Notes: generated by a model not told the origin, from the letters alone. A DNA stretch of 64,000 bases from Corynebacterium sp. (GCF_030532195.1 NZ_JAUNLP010000003.1:75866-139865), one strand, 5' to 3'. Positions 1 through 7,721 are shown, counted from the first letter of the stretch. Translations and numbers: made by a program.

Positions 1-26
1 CGCGTCACCTAAGCCGGGAGGCTCAT

Positions 27-766
27 ATGTCTGCTCACCCTAACAATGCTGCTCAGCGAAGCCTGCCGGCGCTCCGAAGCCGGGCGGCGCTAAGGGCGGC
101 GCACCGAAGCCGGGTGGCGCTAAGAAGGGCGCTCCTGTTCCGGGTGGTGCCAAGAAGGGCGCACCGGTACCAGGCGGCGCCAAGTCGACAAAGCCAGCTG
201 CAGCGGCGGAGTCCGCTCCGGCAGCAGAGGCTGAGGCTCCAGCAACTGAGACACCAGCACAGCCGAAGACCGCCAAGGGTGCACCGATTCCGGGTGGCGC
301 TCGCAAGGGCGCACCGGTCCCCGGTGGCGCAAAGAAGGCTGCCCCGGCCCCGAAGCCACAGCGGGAAGAGGCAGCTCCGGCCGTGGCGGACACCGCAGCA
401 GAGGCTGAGGCTCCAGCAGCTGAGGCACCGGCACAGCCGAAGACCGCTTCCGGCGCTCCGGTTCCAGGTGGCGCTCGTAAGGGGGCACCGATTCCGGGTA
501 GCGCTCGCAAGGCCAAGCCGGCCGCTGCAGCACCAGCCCCTGAGGAGAAGCCGACTGAGCAGCCTGCTGAAGAAGAGCAGACACCTGCACCAGAACAGGT
601 CACCGAAGAGCCGCAGGCTACCGAGGCCGAGAGCACGCCGGCCGAGGACACTGCAGCTGCCGATGACGCTGCGGAGGACAAGCCGCAGGCGCCGTCGTCA
701 AGCAACGCCGAACTCCCGCGTAATCAGCACGGAGTTCCGCTGCCGGGCTCGGCGCGCCGTAAGTAG
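27..766 (+). CDS. Ala/Pro/Lys-rich repeat protein with apparent frameshift near its start
   Basis: Frame 2 (44-766) encodes a low-complexity protein built on repeats such as GAPVPGGAKK and GAPIPGGARK, then an acidic Glu/Ala/Pro stretch and a basic end (PLPGSARRK). That frame has a TAA at 41-43 and no usual start codon before GTG 383, which would leave most repeats untranslated. The only convincing start is ATG 27 in frame 3, with GGGAGG at 16-21. It reads MSAHPNNAAQ and would have to shift by -1 around 44-58 to enter the repeats, as if one base were missing. No slippery heptamer is visible there. The product is probably disordered and its function is unknown. Either a sequencing error or a real pseudogene is possible. 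Confidence 0.55.
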
Positions 767-783
767 CGTTTACGAAGCCTGAG

Positions 784-823
784 AAATCCGCTCGTGAGGA
801 ATCGTCCTCCGAGCGGATTTTTT
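784..823 (+). terminator. Rho-independent terminator after the repeat protein
   Basis: An 11-bp stem (784-794 with 810-820, AAATCCGCTCG) continues as GAGGA/TCCTC (796-800/805-809) around an ATCG loop and is followed by six T. It ends the repeat-protein transcript. It also shows that GTG 794 is not the start of the downstream kinase. Confidence 0.9.
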
Positions 824-853
824 GTGCGTTACGACGACACCGTGAACACCGCC

Positions 854-859
854 TATAGT
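854..859 (+). promoter_or_regulatory. Putative -10 box of the histidine kinase gene
   Basis: TATAGT lies 42 bases upstream of the proposed GTG start at 902 and downstream of the preceding terminator. The best -35 candidate, TTACGA at 829-834, has a long 19-base spacer, so the call rests mainly on the -10 box. Confidence 0.35.
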
Positions 860-901
860 TTTGTAAGTAACTCGTGGGCGATCTGGGAAAGGACTCTCGA
901 C

Positions 902-2071
902 GTGGAGGTCAAGCAGTCGCTGTCACAAATCAGGCGATCTTTAAGAAAACCGGGCTTTTTCGAGATTGTGGCGGCGTTTATCCTCACGGCGCTCGACGTG
1001 CTGGTGATGCGCACTTCTGGCCCGGATCTACTGCTGATCATCATCGGTGGTCTGCAGGTGGTGTTGGTGGCAATTGCGGTCTACCTGCCTATTTTCGCCA
1101 CCGCGGTGGTACCTGCGAACTTCCTCGCGTTTGCCTTTCTGCCAGCTGAGCAGACGCCCCTACAGATTTTCTGCGTCCTGCTCATCGTCGAAGTCATGCG
1201 CGCCAACGATGACAAAATTTCCGCGCAGATTACAACTGTGCTGCTGTGGGTGATTTCCAATTACGACGTGCCCACACGTACATTTGCGCGCGATGGCATG
1301 GCGACGTTCGTCACTACCCTACTGTTCCTCATCGCCTACTTCATCGGTCTGCTGCGAGCACGGTACAAGCATCAGCGCGCCGAGGCCGCACAAGAAGCAA
1401 ATAAGGCTCTGGAACAGCAACGACTCGAACTGGCGACAGTGCTGCATGACTCCACCGCAAAGTCCTTTACCCGTGTGACCATGCTGGCACAGGGACTTGC
1501 CATCGACCGCGAGGGCACCGACGAGAAGCTGGAGAATTCCCTGGAGGATATTGCCGAAACTTCCCGTGAGGGGCTTCTGCAATTGCGCCAGTTGCTGTCT
1601 CTGTTGAAGTCTGCCGAGGATGACAGTTCGCTATCGTCGGCCATCGGTCAAGATGAGCGAGTGCCTTCGATGAGCAAAGTGCTGTCGCAGGCGCGGGATG
1701 AATTGGAAGAGGCAGGATTCGCTGTCTCCCTCGTTGAACTTCTGGATATGGAGCCGTCACTGTCACAGGTTTCTGAAGTCATTGCTCCGTCGCTATCGGA
1801 AATCTGTACCAATATCCAGAAATATGGTGAACCGAATTCAACCGTCTATATTCTTGCAACAGGCGATAAAAATGACGGTTTTTCGCTGACTATCAGTAAT
1901 CAGATTTCAAATAGTCGACAAAACCTCTTACCCCGCGCAATGCTTTCCAGCGGCCTGGGCCTTAGCTCACTTCGACGCCGTACACGCCCATGGTCTGGAA
2001 CTATTGAGTCCGAAAGAGAAGGCGATGTTTGGACTACTCGCCTGCAATTACCAGTGCCACACGGCAAGTGA
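902..2071 (+). CDS. NarL-type sensor histidine kinase
   Basis: The 389-residue protein starts with about four hydrophobic membrane segments (residues 20-150). A coiled-coil linker leads to a HisKA_3 dimerisation box with LHDSTAKSF, where His182 is the likely phosphorylated residue. A HATPase domain follows, with an N-box-like region (EICTNIQKYG) and GLGLSSLRRR near the end. The start GTG 902 is chosen because GGGAAAGGA at 885-893 is well spaced, while the in-frame GTG 794 lies in the upstream terminator. It presumably phosphorylates the response regulator encoded 101 bases downstream. The stimulus is unknown because there is no extracytoplasmic sensor domain, only membrane segments. Confidence 0.85.
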   Translation: MEVKQSLSQIRRSLRKPGFFEIVAAFILTALDVLVMRTSGPDLLLIIIGGLQVVLVAIAVYLPIFATAVVPANFLAFAFLPAEQTPLQIFCVLLIVEVMRANDDKISAQITTVLLWVISNYDVPTRTFARDGMATFVTTLLFLIAYFIGLLRARYKHQRAEAAQEANKALEQQRLELATVLHDSTAKSFTRVTMLAQGLAIDREGTDEKLENSLEDIAETSREGLLQLRQLLSLLKSAEDDSSLSSAIGQDERVPSMSKVLSQARDELEEAGFAVSLVELLDMEPSLSQVSEVIAPSLSEICTNIQKYGEPNSTVYILATGDKNDGFSLTISNQISNSRQNLLPRAMLSSGLGLSSLRRRTRPWSGTIESEREGDVWTTRLQLPVPHGK

Positions 2072-2172
2072 GATTCGCAACATTTGACTTCGAAAAGCAT
2101 GGGATTACGTAGTAGTATCCGATGATGGTTGACGGTTATTTTTCGTAATGCGAATTTCGTGAAAGGTACGCG

Positions 2173-2820
2173 ATGTCCGAAATAAAGGTCCTCATTGTCG
2201 ATGACGATCCCTTGGTTCTTTCGACACTGAGAACCTATTTCAAGAAGGCCCCGAACATCACGGTCGTCGACGAGGCTAGTGACGGCCATGAGGCTCTCAA
2301 CATCGTGGCACGCGGTGGTATTGACGTAGTCCTGACAGATATTCACATGCCGAATATGGATGGCGTTGAACTTCTGGAGCGAATTAAGCGGGTTAACAAC
2401 CCACCAAAATTTATTGCCATTACGTCATTCGACACCGATGAAACAATGCTGAAAATCCTCAGCCTTGGTGGAAATGGCTACATTTTGAAAACGGCGCGCC
2501 CGGAATCTGTAATTGGCACAATTGAAGATGTCATGGAGGGCGGCACCGTAATTTCGCCCATTTCTGCTACCCGCCTGATTAAGACACTGCCGTCGCGCAA
2601 TTATGAGTCTTACAAAATCACCCAGGCCGAGGAAGAAGTTCTCGCACTTATTTGTCGCGGAAAATCCAATCATGATATTGCGAAAGAATTGGGCAAGTCC
2701 GCCGGCACAATTAAAAAGCACCTTTCCAACATGTTTAATAAATTCGGCGCCACATCCCGCCTGGACCTGGCGCTGAAGGCAATGAACGCGGGCTACCAGC
2801 CACCAACGTCAACCAAGTAA
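2173..2820 (+). CDS. NarL/LuxR-family response regulator
   Basis: The 215-residue protein has a receiver domain (residues 4-120) with acidic pocket DDD (10-12), phospho-acceptor Asp56 in LTDIHMPNMDG and a conserved Lys in YILKTARP. A LuxR-type helix-turn-helix follows (TQAEEEVLALICRGKSNHDIAKELGKS). ATG 2173 is preceded by GAAAGG at 2161-2166. It is the cognate partner of the upstream kinase by position. Targets are not evident from the sequence. The convergent secreted-protein operon and the repeat protein are neighbours, but nothing in the DNA proves control of either. Confidence 0.9.
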   Translation: MSEIKVLIVDDDPLVLSTLRTYFKKAPNITVVDEASDGHEALNIVARGGIDVVLTDIHMPNMDGVELLERIKRVNNPPKFIAITSFDTDETMLKILSLGGNGYILKTARPESVIGTIEDVMEGGTVISPISATRLIKTLPSRNYESYKITQAEEEVLALICRGKSNHDIAKELGKSAGTIKKHLSNMFNKFGATSRLDLALKAMNAGYQPPTSTK

Positions 2821-2864
2821 CGCAAATAACGCGGCCAAGTCAGACATCACAAAGTCAGATACCA

Positions 2865-2917
2865 CAAAGGCCGGGGCGCACATCATGCATTACGCAGTGT
2901 GCAAACCCCGGCCTTTG
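2865..2917. terminator. Bidirectional terminator-like hairpin between convergent genes
   Basis: A perfect 12-bp stem (CAAAGGCCGGGG at 2865-2876 with 2906-2917) has a loop that can extend it with GCGCAC/GTGTGC. It sits between the response regulator (+) and the secreted protein gene (-). Only short T runs flank it. Confidence 0.65.
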
Positions 2918-2948
2918 CGGTGTTTCACTTTAAGATCACTTGTGCCTT

Positions 2949-3545
2949 TTAGTCGATAGTCACCTCCACGTGGCGCTCACGCGGTGCGACACCGAAGTAG
3001 CTGCGACCAGTCGGCTGCCAGGTCTTCGAGTTATCGCAGCGGACGGTCTGTCCCTTAAACTCGTCGACCAGGAAACCCCAGCTCAGGCGACCAGTTTCGC
3101 CCTTGCGAACCTCGTACGGGCCAATCTTTTGCCCCAGGCTCCACACCATCTCACGGGAGTATTCCCAGGAGTACTTGCGGTTGAGCTCCTCGCCCACCTT
3201 TACTCCCACCGAGATGTTGGTCCACCATTTCTTTTTCTTCGATTCCTTAATTGTCTGCGTCAGCGGAATCGGATCATCACCAATGTCATTGGTGGTCGAT
3301 ACCACGCCTTCGACGTCATAGCGAGAACCGGTGATTTCGACGAACTCAGCAACCGAGCCAGGCTGCTCACAGGTTGTTCCCGGAGCAGGACCTGAATCAA
3401 CGGCTGCGGGCTTTGGCACCGGTACCCATTCTTCGGGTGCAAATGGTTCGCCAGCACCTGGATTCGGGTTGGCCACCGCCATGGGAGAGCCGAGTCCCAG
3501 CGCAAAGACCGTCGTCAAGCACAGTGCTAGTGCGTGCTTTTTCAT
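2949..3545 (-). CDS. Secreted protein, paralogue A of a three-gene operon
   Basis: The 198-residue protein has a Sec signal peptide (MKKHALALCLTTVFALGLG..AVA, cleavage near residue 25) and a Pro-rich linker. A domain shared with the protein at 4289-4882 follows: ITGSRYDVEG, LTQTIKESKKKKWW, a segment of alternating hydrophobic residues (ISVGVKVGEEL), LGQKIGPYEVRKGETG, WGFLVDEFKG and a closing RERHVEV. The mature part has exactly two Cys (TTCEQ, VRCDN), suggesting one disulfide. ATG 3545 follows an excellent AGGAGGGG site. It is the last gene of the operon, 11 bases after the stop of the preceding gene. I do not recognise the family. The strand pattern is compatible with a beta-rich secreted protein, possibly aerolysin-like, at low certainty. 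Confidence 0.75.
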   Translation of the reverse strand: MKKHALALCLTTVFALGLGSPMAVANPNPGAGEPFAPEEWVPVPKPAAVDSGPAPGTTCEQPGSVAEFVEITGSRYDVEGVVSTTNDIGDDPIPLTQTIKESKKKKWWTNISVGVKVGEELNRKYSWEYSREMVWSLGQKIGPYEVRKGETGRLSWGFLVDEFKGQTVRCDNSKTWQPTGRSYFGVAPRERHVEVTID

Positions 3546-3556
3546 CTTCGCCCCTC

Positions 3557-4231
3557 CTAGTCGTTAATCGTGGCGGATGCTGGACCGCCGTCGCCGGAGT
3601 TGCCGCTTACCGGAGCCCACTGCTGGCGGTGCTCGCCTTCCTTGGTGGTCTTATGCCAGACCACAAAGCGTGTCGACGGCCCCTTGCCGTTGTACTCGCC
3701 GAATGCGGGCTCACCTCGCCACAGACCAGTCTTGGCATCGCACGTGCGCACGCGACCAATGAAGGACTTCATGTGCACGCCATAGTCGGCGCGAACGGTC
3801 TCGCCCGGGTTGACAGTGACGGGGCCGAGCTTGTCGCCGACCGACCACTGGCTGACCTCGACAATCCCGTACTTCGCCTTCACACCGTGGAGGAATACGT
3901 CCCACATATTGCCGGAACTCATGGCCTTGACGGACTCATTGACACCCTCGGTGACTTCAAGGGTGTACTGAATTGGACGGTCCGTGCGGTTGGTAAACGA
4001 GTTGGTGCCGTTGTAGCGGTCCCACTCGTCGGTAACCCACTGCTCCCACGGGTGACGCTTGGCGTCGGCCACCGGGTCACACTTGTCGGTGTTGACGAAC
4101 TCGGTGCGGTGCTCGTCCTGATCCGGAGTCTGCGTCAGCGGCGTGGCTACCGCCTGCTGCACAAGCCCGGGTGCGAGCAGACTCGCTCCCATGACGGCGC
4201 AGGCAATCGCCTTCGTTTTCAGTCTCAACAT
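3557..4231 (-). CDS. Secreted protein, divergent paralogue B of the operon
   Basis: The 224-residue protein has a signal peptide (MLRLKTKAIACAVMGASLLAPG, cleavage after the AVA near residue 30). Its middle parallels proteins A and C: NRTDRPIQYTLEV, an alternating segment (VFLHGVKAKYGIVEV), VGDKLGPVTVNPGETV, YGVHMKSFIGRVRTC. It is the most divergent of the three, and the usual W-x-G-R-x-Y end is replaced by FGEYNGKGPSTRFVVW and a polar tail. The two mature Cys (DKCDP, RTCDA) are kept. ATG 4231 is preferred over TTG 4237, with a GGAAG site upstream. Function unknown. Retention of the Cys pair and the GP-V-PGET turn argues that all three have one fold. Confidence 0.72.
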   Translation of the reverse strand: MLRLKTKAIACAVMGASLLAPGLVQQAVATPLTQTPDQDEHRTEFVNTDKCDPVADAKRHPWEQWVTDEWDRYNGTNSFTNRTDRPIQYTLEVTEGVNESVKAMSSGNMWDVFLHGVKAKYGIVEVSQWSVGDKLGPVTVNPGETVRADYGVHMKSFIGRVRTCDAKTGLWRGEPAFGEYNGKGPSTRFVVWHKTTKEGEHRQQWAPVSGNSGDGGPASATIND

Positions 4232-4288
4232 GGACAAACTTCTTCCTGCTTCTTACGTCTTCGGAAAAGTCGCTCGTGCTAGCAAAAA

Positions 4289-4882
4289 CTAGGCAGCGAA
4301 TTCCTTGACCTCGGCCTGAGCGCCGTCGACGGAGCGGCTGGCTTCATTGGCGCGCATGGAAACGCGGATGTGGCGCTCCTTCGGGATGGTGCCCCAGTAC
4401 GGACGACCAGCGTCGACCCACTTGCCGTTCTTACAGGTCAGGTGAGTACCCTCGAAGGTCTGGTTCAGGAAGCCGTACTCCATGACACCGGTGAAACCTG
4501 GCTTGACCGGGTACGGGCCGAGGGTCTGGCCAACTTCCCAGGTCTGGCTGGACTGGTAGCCAGCGCTGAAGGTGATGTGGAAGAGCTTGAGCAGGTCGAA
4601 GTCGACAGAACCGCCGACGTTCCACTCCTTGGTCTTGCCTTCCTTAAGGGTCTGGGTCAGCGGCAGGTCGGTGTCACCGTAGTTGGCGACGGTCGCAGTG
4701 CCTTCGACCTCAAACTCGGAGCCGGTGATCTTCAAGGACTGGCCGGTCTGGCCTTCCACGGAGCAGGTGCCGCCGACTTTACCCGGGGTCGGAGTGGGGG
4801 CGGCGTCGGCGATTGGGGCAGCTGCGAGTGAGGTCATCGCCATCAGGGCTGCAACGGAGCCGGACAGGAGGGTCTTCTTCAC
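4289..4882 (-). CDS. Secreted protein, paralogue C, first gene of the operon
   Basis: The 197-residue protein starts at GTG 4882 with AAGGA eight bases upstream and has a signal peptide ending near AAPIADAAP. The mature domain runs TCSVEGQ, ITGSEFEVEG, LTQTLKEGKTKEW, an amphipathic alternating stretch (GSVDFDLLKLFHITFSAGYQ), VGQTLGPYPVKPGFTG, YGFLNQTFEG, LTCKNGKW, and GRPYWGTIPKERHI, then a polar tail. It is clearly homologous to the protein at 2949-3545. The alternating hydrophobic/polar hairpin between two long polar strands recalls the insertion loop of beta-pore-forming toxins, but this is inference only. It could equally be a surface or signalling protein of corynebacteria. Confidence 0.75.
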   Translation of the reverse strand: MKKTLLSGSVAALMAMTSLAAAPIADAAPTPTPGKVGGTCSVEGQTGQSLKITGSEFEVEGTATVANYGDTDLPLTQTLKEGKTKEWNVGGSVDFDLLKLFHITFSAGYQSSQTWEVGQTLGPYPVKPGFTGVMEYGFLNQTFEGTHLTCKNGKWVDAGRPYWGTIPKERHIRVSMRANEASRSVDGAQAEVKEFAA

Positions 4883-5436
4883 GGCGGGGATCCTTTCGGA
4901 ATGTGTCGAGCAACGGAGTTGGAAAGAAATGAGCTAACAACGCTTAAGTTAGAACGAAAGTCGTAGTTTTACGTCTCAAATATTTCGTCTCGCTTTACGA
5001 CGTACACAGCGCCTCAGCCATCCAGTATCGTCGGTATTCACTGGCGCCAATTCCGCGTCTTCACGCGCACTTTTACCCGTCCTAACTGCACAAATATTGT
5101 TTGGCCACAATGCGCAGACTGTCACCACATACCGGCGGGCAGTACACCTTTTGAACCGTAAAAGTGATACACGACGCAGCCAATTGGAACACTGTGTTCC
5201 GCCTTCCAGTCACCGTCATAAAGACAAAAAGACCGCAAAGGTGGCCAATTGACTACCCTCCACCGCGGGCACTAAAACACCCTATGAACCGCGTTTACCG
5301 AGTTTAGGGTTGCATCCCTTCTGTCCACAGCACAGGATAAATACAGATCTTTTAATAAATAGCTGAGCACTCTCTGGCAGTCGACACCTTTAGTGACGCT
5401 TCGCCGAGAATCATTAATCTTTTCGGAGTAACAACC
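4883..5436. other. Intergenic region between secreted-protein operon and small peptide gene
   Basis: This 554-base AT-richer stretch separates two divergently oriented units and should hold both promoters. I see no convincing gene in it. It contains the palindrome at 5186-5200. On the minus strand a TAACTT box lies near 4940-4950. On the plus strand the stretch 5336-5360 is AT-rich, but no box pair is convincing. Confidence 0.5.
5186..5200. promoter_or_regulatory. Perfect 7-1-7 palindrome, possible operator
   Basis: GGAACACTGTGTTCC has two perfect 7-base arms around a central T. It lies about 300 bases upstream of the secreted-protein operon and 240 bases upstream of the two-cysteine peptide gene. 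No known corynebacterial regulator motif is recognised. Confidence 0.4.
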
Positions 5437-5622
5437 ATGTTTGGAAGCGCATCTTCTCTTGCTACCACCATTCTTTCCGGCGCACTGGCACTGGGCAGCC
5501 TGACCGGCGCACCAGCAGCCACCGCCACCCCGGCTACCACTAGCGATGACCTGCAGGTTCAGGAATACGCAATGGCAGATACTTTCTCCTGCGACTACTA
5601 CCACCTGCCGTGGTGCCGCTAG
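5437..5622 (+). CDS. Small secreted two-cysteine peptide
   Basis: The ORF encodes 61 residues. ATG 5437 has GGAG at 5425-5428, eight bases away. The N-terminus is a signal-peptide-like hydrophobic stretch (TTILSGALALGSLTG, then APAATATP). A short polar spacer (TTSDDLQVQEYAMADTF) follows, and the protein ends in SCDYYHLPWCR with two Cys separated by seven residues. The predicted mature product is only about 30-35 residues with an aromatic-rich, probably disulfide-closed C-terminal ring. No maturation enzyme or dedicated exporter gene is next to it. It could be a signalling peptide, a bacteriocin-like peptide or a small cofactor of the neighbouring secreted proteins. The family is not recognised. 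Confidence 0.55.
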   Translation: MFGSASSLATTILSGALALGSLTGAPAATATPATTSDDLQVQEYAMADTFSCDYYHLPWCR

Positions 5623-5661
5623 TTCCCAATAGGGCATCGCACTCTCACTAAGGCAGCACGC

Positions 5662-5725
5662 AACCTGGGGTCCGCATGAACTTTTGACGGCTATTTCGGC
5701 CAAAAGCATTCATACGCCCCCCAGT
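5662..5725. terminator. Long imperfect hairpin after the small peptide gene
   Basis: AACCTGGGG at 5662-5670 can pair with CCCCCCAGTT ending at 5725, and CTTTTG/CAAAAG forms an inner stem around a GGC..GGC tip, with small asymmetries between. It lies between the peptide gene (+) and the FMN reductase gene (-). There is no clear T run, so termination is inferred. Confidence 0.45.
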
Positions 5726-5735
5726 TCAGCCGTGC

Positions 5736-6485
5736 TTAACTCAGCGTCCCATCGTGACCGGACAGCAACGTAGCAAAATCCGTCACGTTTTGATCGACCT
5801 GCGTGTTAGTACTGCGCCGCTGCGACCGTCCGCGCGACGGCCCATTAGTAGGACCGCCATCATGGCCATCGTCATGGCCACCACTTTGGCCACCATTAGA
5901 ATCCGCGTCCGAGAAATCGGGCCCAAATCCCACCACCGCTGAACGCACATCCACAAGATATTCAGCCAATTCGCGAGCGGCACGCACCGTACGCTTATTC
6001 ATCTCCGCGCCGTCTACATCAGCGCCAAAATCATCAGTAGCTGCGAAAACAGCGGTGGGCATCACTGTTGCACGCAGGTAGCTAAACAGCGGACGCATTG
6101 CATATTCCAGCACCAATGAGTGCCGCGCGGTCCCGGCGGTCGCTGCCACAATTACCGGCATGCCGGTCAGCGCGTCCTTGTCCAGGGCATCGAAAAACAT
6201 CTTGAAGAGTCCGGAATAGGATGCCGCGAACACTGGCGTGGCCGCGATCAGACCGTCGGCACCGCTGACAGTATCGAGGGCGGCACGCAGTTTTTCGTCG
6301 TAAAGCCCGGTGGACATGACCGTGCCGAGGCTGACTGCGAGTTCGCGCAGCTCGATGAATTCGACGTCGAGTCCTTCACCGCGCTTGGAGACCTGCGCCT
6401 CGACAGCGTCCGCGATGCGGTCCGCGAGCATGCGGGTGGTCGACGGATCGGAGACGCCAGCGCTGACTACAACAAGTTTCTTCAC
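5736..6485 (-). CDS. LLM-partnered FMN reductase (CE1759-like)
   Basis: The 249-residue flavodoxin-like NADPH-dependent FMN reductase has an N-terminal LVVVSAGVSDPSTTRMLAD phosphate-binding loop and the family pattern LIAATPVFAASYSGLFKMFFDAL (residues about 95-118). It should supply reduced FMN to the monooxygenase whose gene overlaps it by four bases (ATGA at 6482-6485). Residues about 195-225 are a His/Asp/Gly/Arg low-complexity insert (GGQSGGHDDGHDGG) before a conserved-looking end (VTDFATLL). As the second gene of the pair it should follow the RosR-like operator upstream of the first gene. Substrate of the pair is unknown. Confidence 0.85.
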   Translation of the reverse strand: MKKLVVVSAGVSDPSTTRMLADRIADAVEAQVSKRGEGLDVEFIELRELAVSLGTVMSTGLYDEKLRAALDTVSGADGLIAATPVFAASYSGLFKMFFDALDKDALTGMPVIVAATAGTARHSLVLEYAMRPLFSYLRATVMPTAVFAATDDFGADVDGAEMNKRTVRAARELAEYLVDVRSAVVGFGPDFSDADSNGGQSGGHDDGHDGGPTNGPSRGRSQRRSTNTQVDQNVTDFATLLSGHDGTLS

Positions 6486-7606
6486 TGCTGATTCCTTTCT
6501 GCCGGGCGGACAAGCAGGTGCGGCGAGTCGGGACCTTCAGCCACCAGCGAGGAGTGCGTCGGCGGGTCGGACGGAACGTGCGCCGGACGGCGACGCTCGA
6601 ACTCTTCACGCAGGACAGGCACAATTTCGGTGCCCAGAATTTCGACCTGCTCCAGCGCCATTTCCAGCGGCAGCCCGGCGTGGTCAATAAGGAAGAGCTG
6701 ACGCTGGTAATCACCCACGTCATCGGCGTAACCCAGGTATCGCTCAATAATTTGCTCAGGCGTGCCGACGGTCAGTGGAGTAATGCGCTCGAATTCTTCC
6801 AGCGATGGCCCATGACCGTAAACCGGCGCGTTATCAAAGTACGGGCGGAAGATTTCCTTGGCCTTCTTCTCCGTCTCGGCTGCGAAGATGTGACCACCGA
6901 GCCCCACAATTGCCTGGTCAGCGGCACCGTGACCGTAGTGCTCGAACCGCTGACGGTAGAGATTGACCATGGCGGTGGTGTGCTCGATATTCCAGAAGAT
7001 GTGGTTATGGAAGAAGCCGTCCCCATAGAAGGCAGCCTGCTCCGCAATCTCGGTCGAGCGAATCGAGCCGTGCCACACAAAGGGCGCGACCCCATCCAGC
7101 GGACGCGGAGTGGAGGTAAAGTGCTGCAGCGGCGTGCGGAATTGGCCCTTCCAATTGACGTTTTCCTCACGCCAGAGAGTGCGCAGCAGGTGGTAATTCT
7201 CAATGGCCAGCGGCATGCCCTTGCGAATATCCTTGCCAAACCACGGATACACCGGACCAGTATTGCCACGGCCCATCATAAGATCCATGCGACCTTCAGT
7301 GAGGTGCTGCAGGTATGCGTAATCCTCCGCGATACGCACGGGGTCAGTAGTGGTAATTAGCGTCGTCGAGGTCGACAGCGTCAGCTTCTCCGTTTGCGCT
7401 GCCAGATGTGCGAGCAAAATAGGCGGATTCGCCGGAGCCACAAATGGCGGATTGTGGTGCTGACCGGTAGCGAATACATCAAGGCCAACTTCTTCAGCCT
7501 TCTTCGCTAGCGCAACAGTTGCCTTAATACGCTCGTGCTCGGTAGGGATCTTTCCAGTTGTCGGGTCTTTTGTAACGTCACCAATTGTAAAAATTCCGAA
7601 TTGCAT
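6482..7606 (-). CDS. Luciferase-like FMN-dependent monooxygenase (CE1758-like)
   Basis: The 374-residue flavin monooxygenase has the luciferase-like TIM-barrel pattern: MQFGIFTIGDV at the start, EEVGLDVFATGQHHNPPF, SPANPPILLAHLAAQTEKL-type strand, LTEGRMDLMMGRGNTGPVYPWFG, and a C-terminal VGTPEQIIERYLGYADD. Start ATG 7606 is chosen over the in-frame ATGs at 7615 and 7645, because AGGA lies eight bases before 7606 and the 7645 start would sit inside the operator palindrome. It forms a two-gene operon with the FMN reductase. The substrate is unknown. In C. glutamicum such monooxygenase/reductase genes are, as I recall, RosR targets, which fits the operator found here. Confidence 0.85.
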   Translation of the reverse strand: MQFGIFTIGDVTKDPTTGKIPTEHERIKATVALAKKAEEVGLDVFATGQHHNPPFVAPANPPILLAHLAAQTEKLTLSTSTTLITTTDPVRIAEDYAYLQHLTEGRMDLMMGRGNTGPVYPWFGKDIRKGMPLAIENYHLLRTLWREENVNWKGQFRTPLQHFTSTPRPLDGVAPFVWHGSIRSTEIAEQAAFYGDGFFHNHIFWNIEHTTAMVNLYRQRFEHYGHGAADQAIVGLGGHIFAAETEKKAKEIFRPYFDNAPVYGHGPSLEEFERITPLTVGTPEQIIERYLGYADDVGDYQRQLFLIDHAGLPLEMALEQVEILGTEIVPVLREEFERRRPAHVPSDPPTHSSLVAEGPDSPHLLVRPAERNQQ

Positions 7607-7627
7607 GACTCTCATCCTAAATACCTT

Positions 7628-7645
7628 TTGTTGACATGTCAACAC
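7628..7645. promoter_or_regulatory. RosR-like operator between monooxygenase and pirin genes
   Basis: TTGTTGACATGTCAACAC contains the perfect 14-base palindrome GTTGACATGTCAAC. It agrees at 17 of 18 positions with the C. glutamicum RosR consensus as I remember it (TTGTTGAYRYRTCAACWA). It lies 22 bases upstream of the monooxygenase ATG (-) and 77 bases before the pirin ATG (+), so one site could serve both directions. Confidence 0.7.
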
Positions 7646-7721
7646 CTGCTATGCTGGGCATAGACAGTTAAAGCTCCCTCATACTGCACCCGCTTCTCAT
7701 TCAGAGGAACCGTGAAAAACT

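Noticed and set aside
27..782. Arg-rich frame-3 protein covering the whole first gene, and the opposite-strand Ala-rich frame at 40-705
   Set aside because: Beyond the first ten residues frame 3 only mirrors the repeat DNA in the wrong frame; the opposite-strand frame has no ribosome-binding site and runs through the repeats. Frame 2 has the regular repeat protein.
5272..5709. Minus-strand Cys-rich frame covering the small peptide gene
   Set aside because: No ribosome-binding site and it runs through the hairpin and gap; the plus-strand peptide has signal-peptide features and a good ribosome-binding site.
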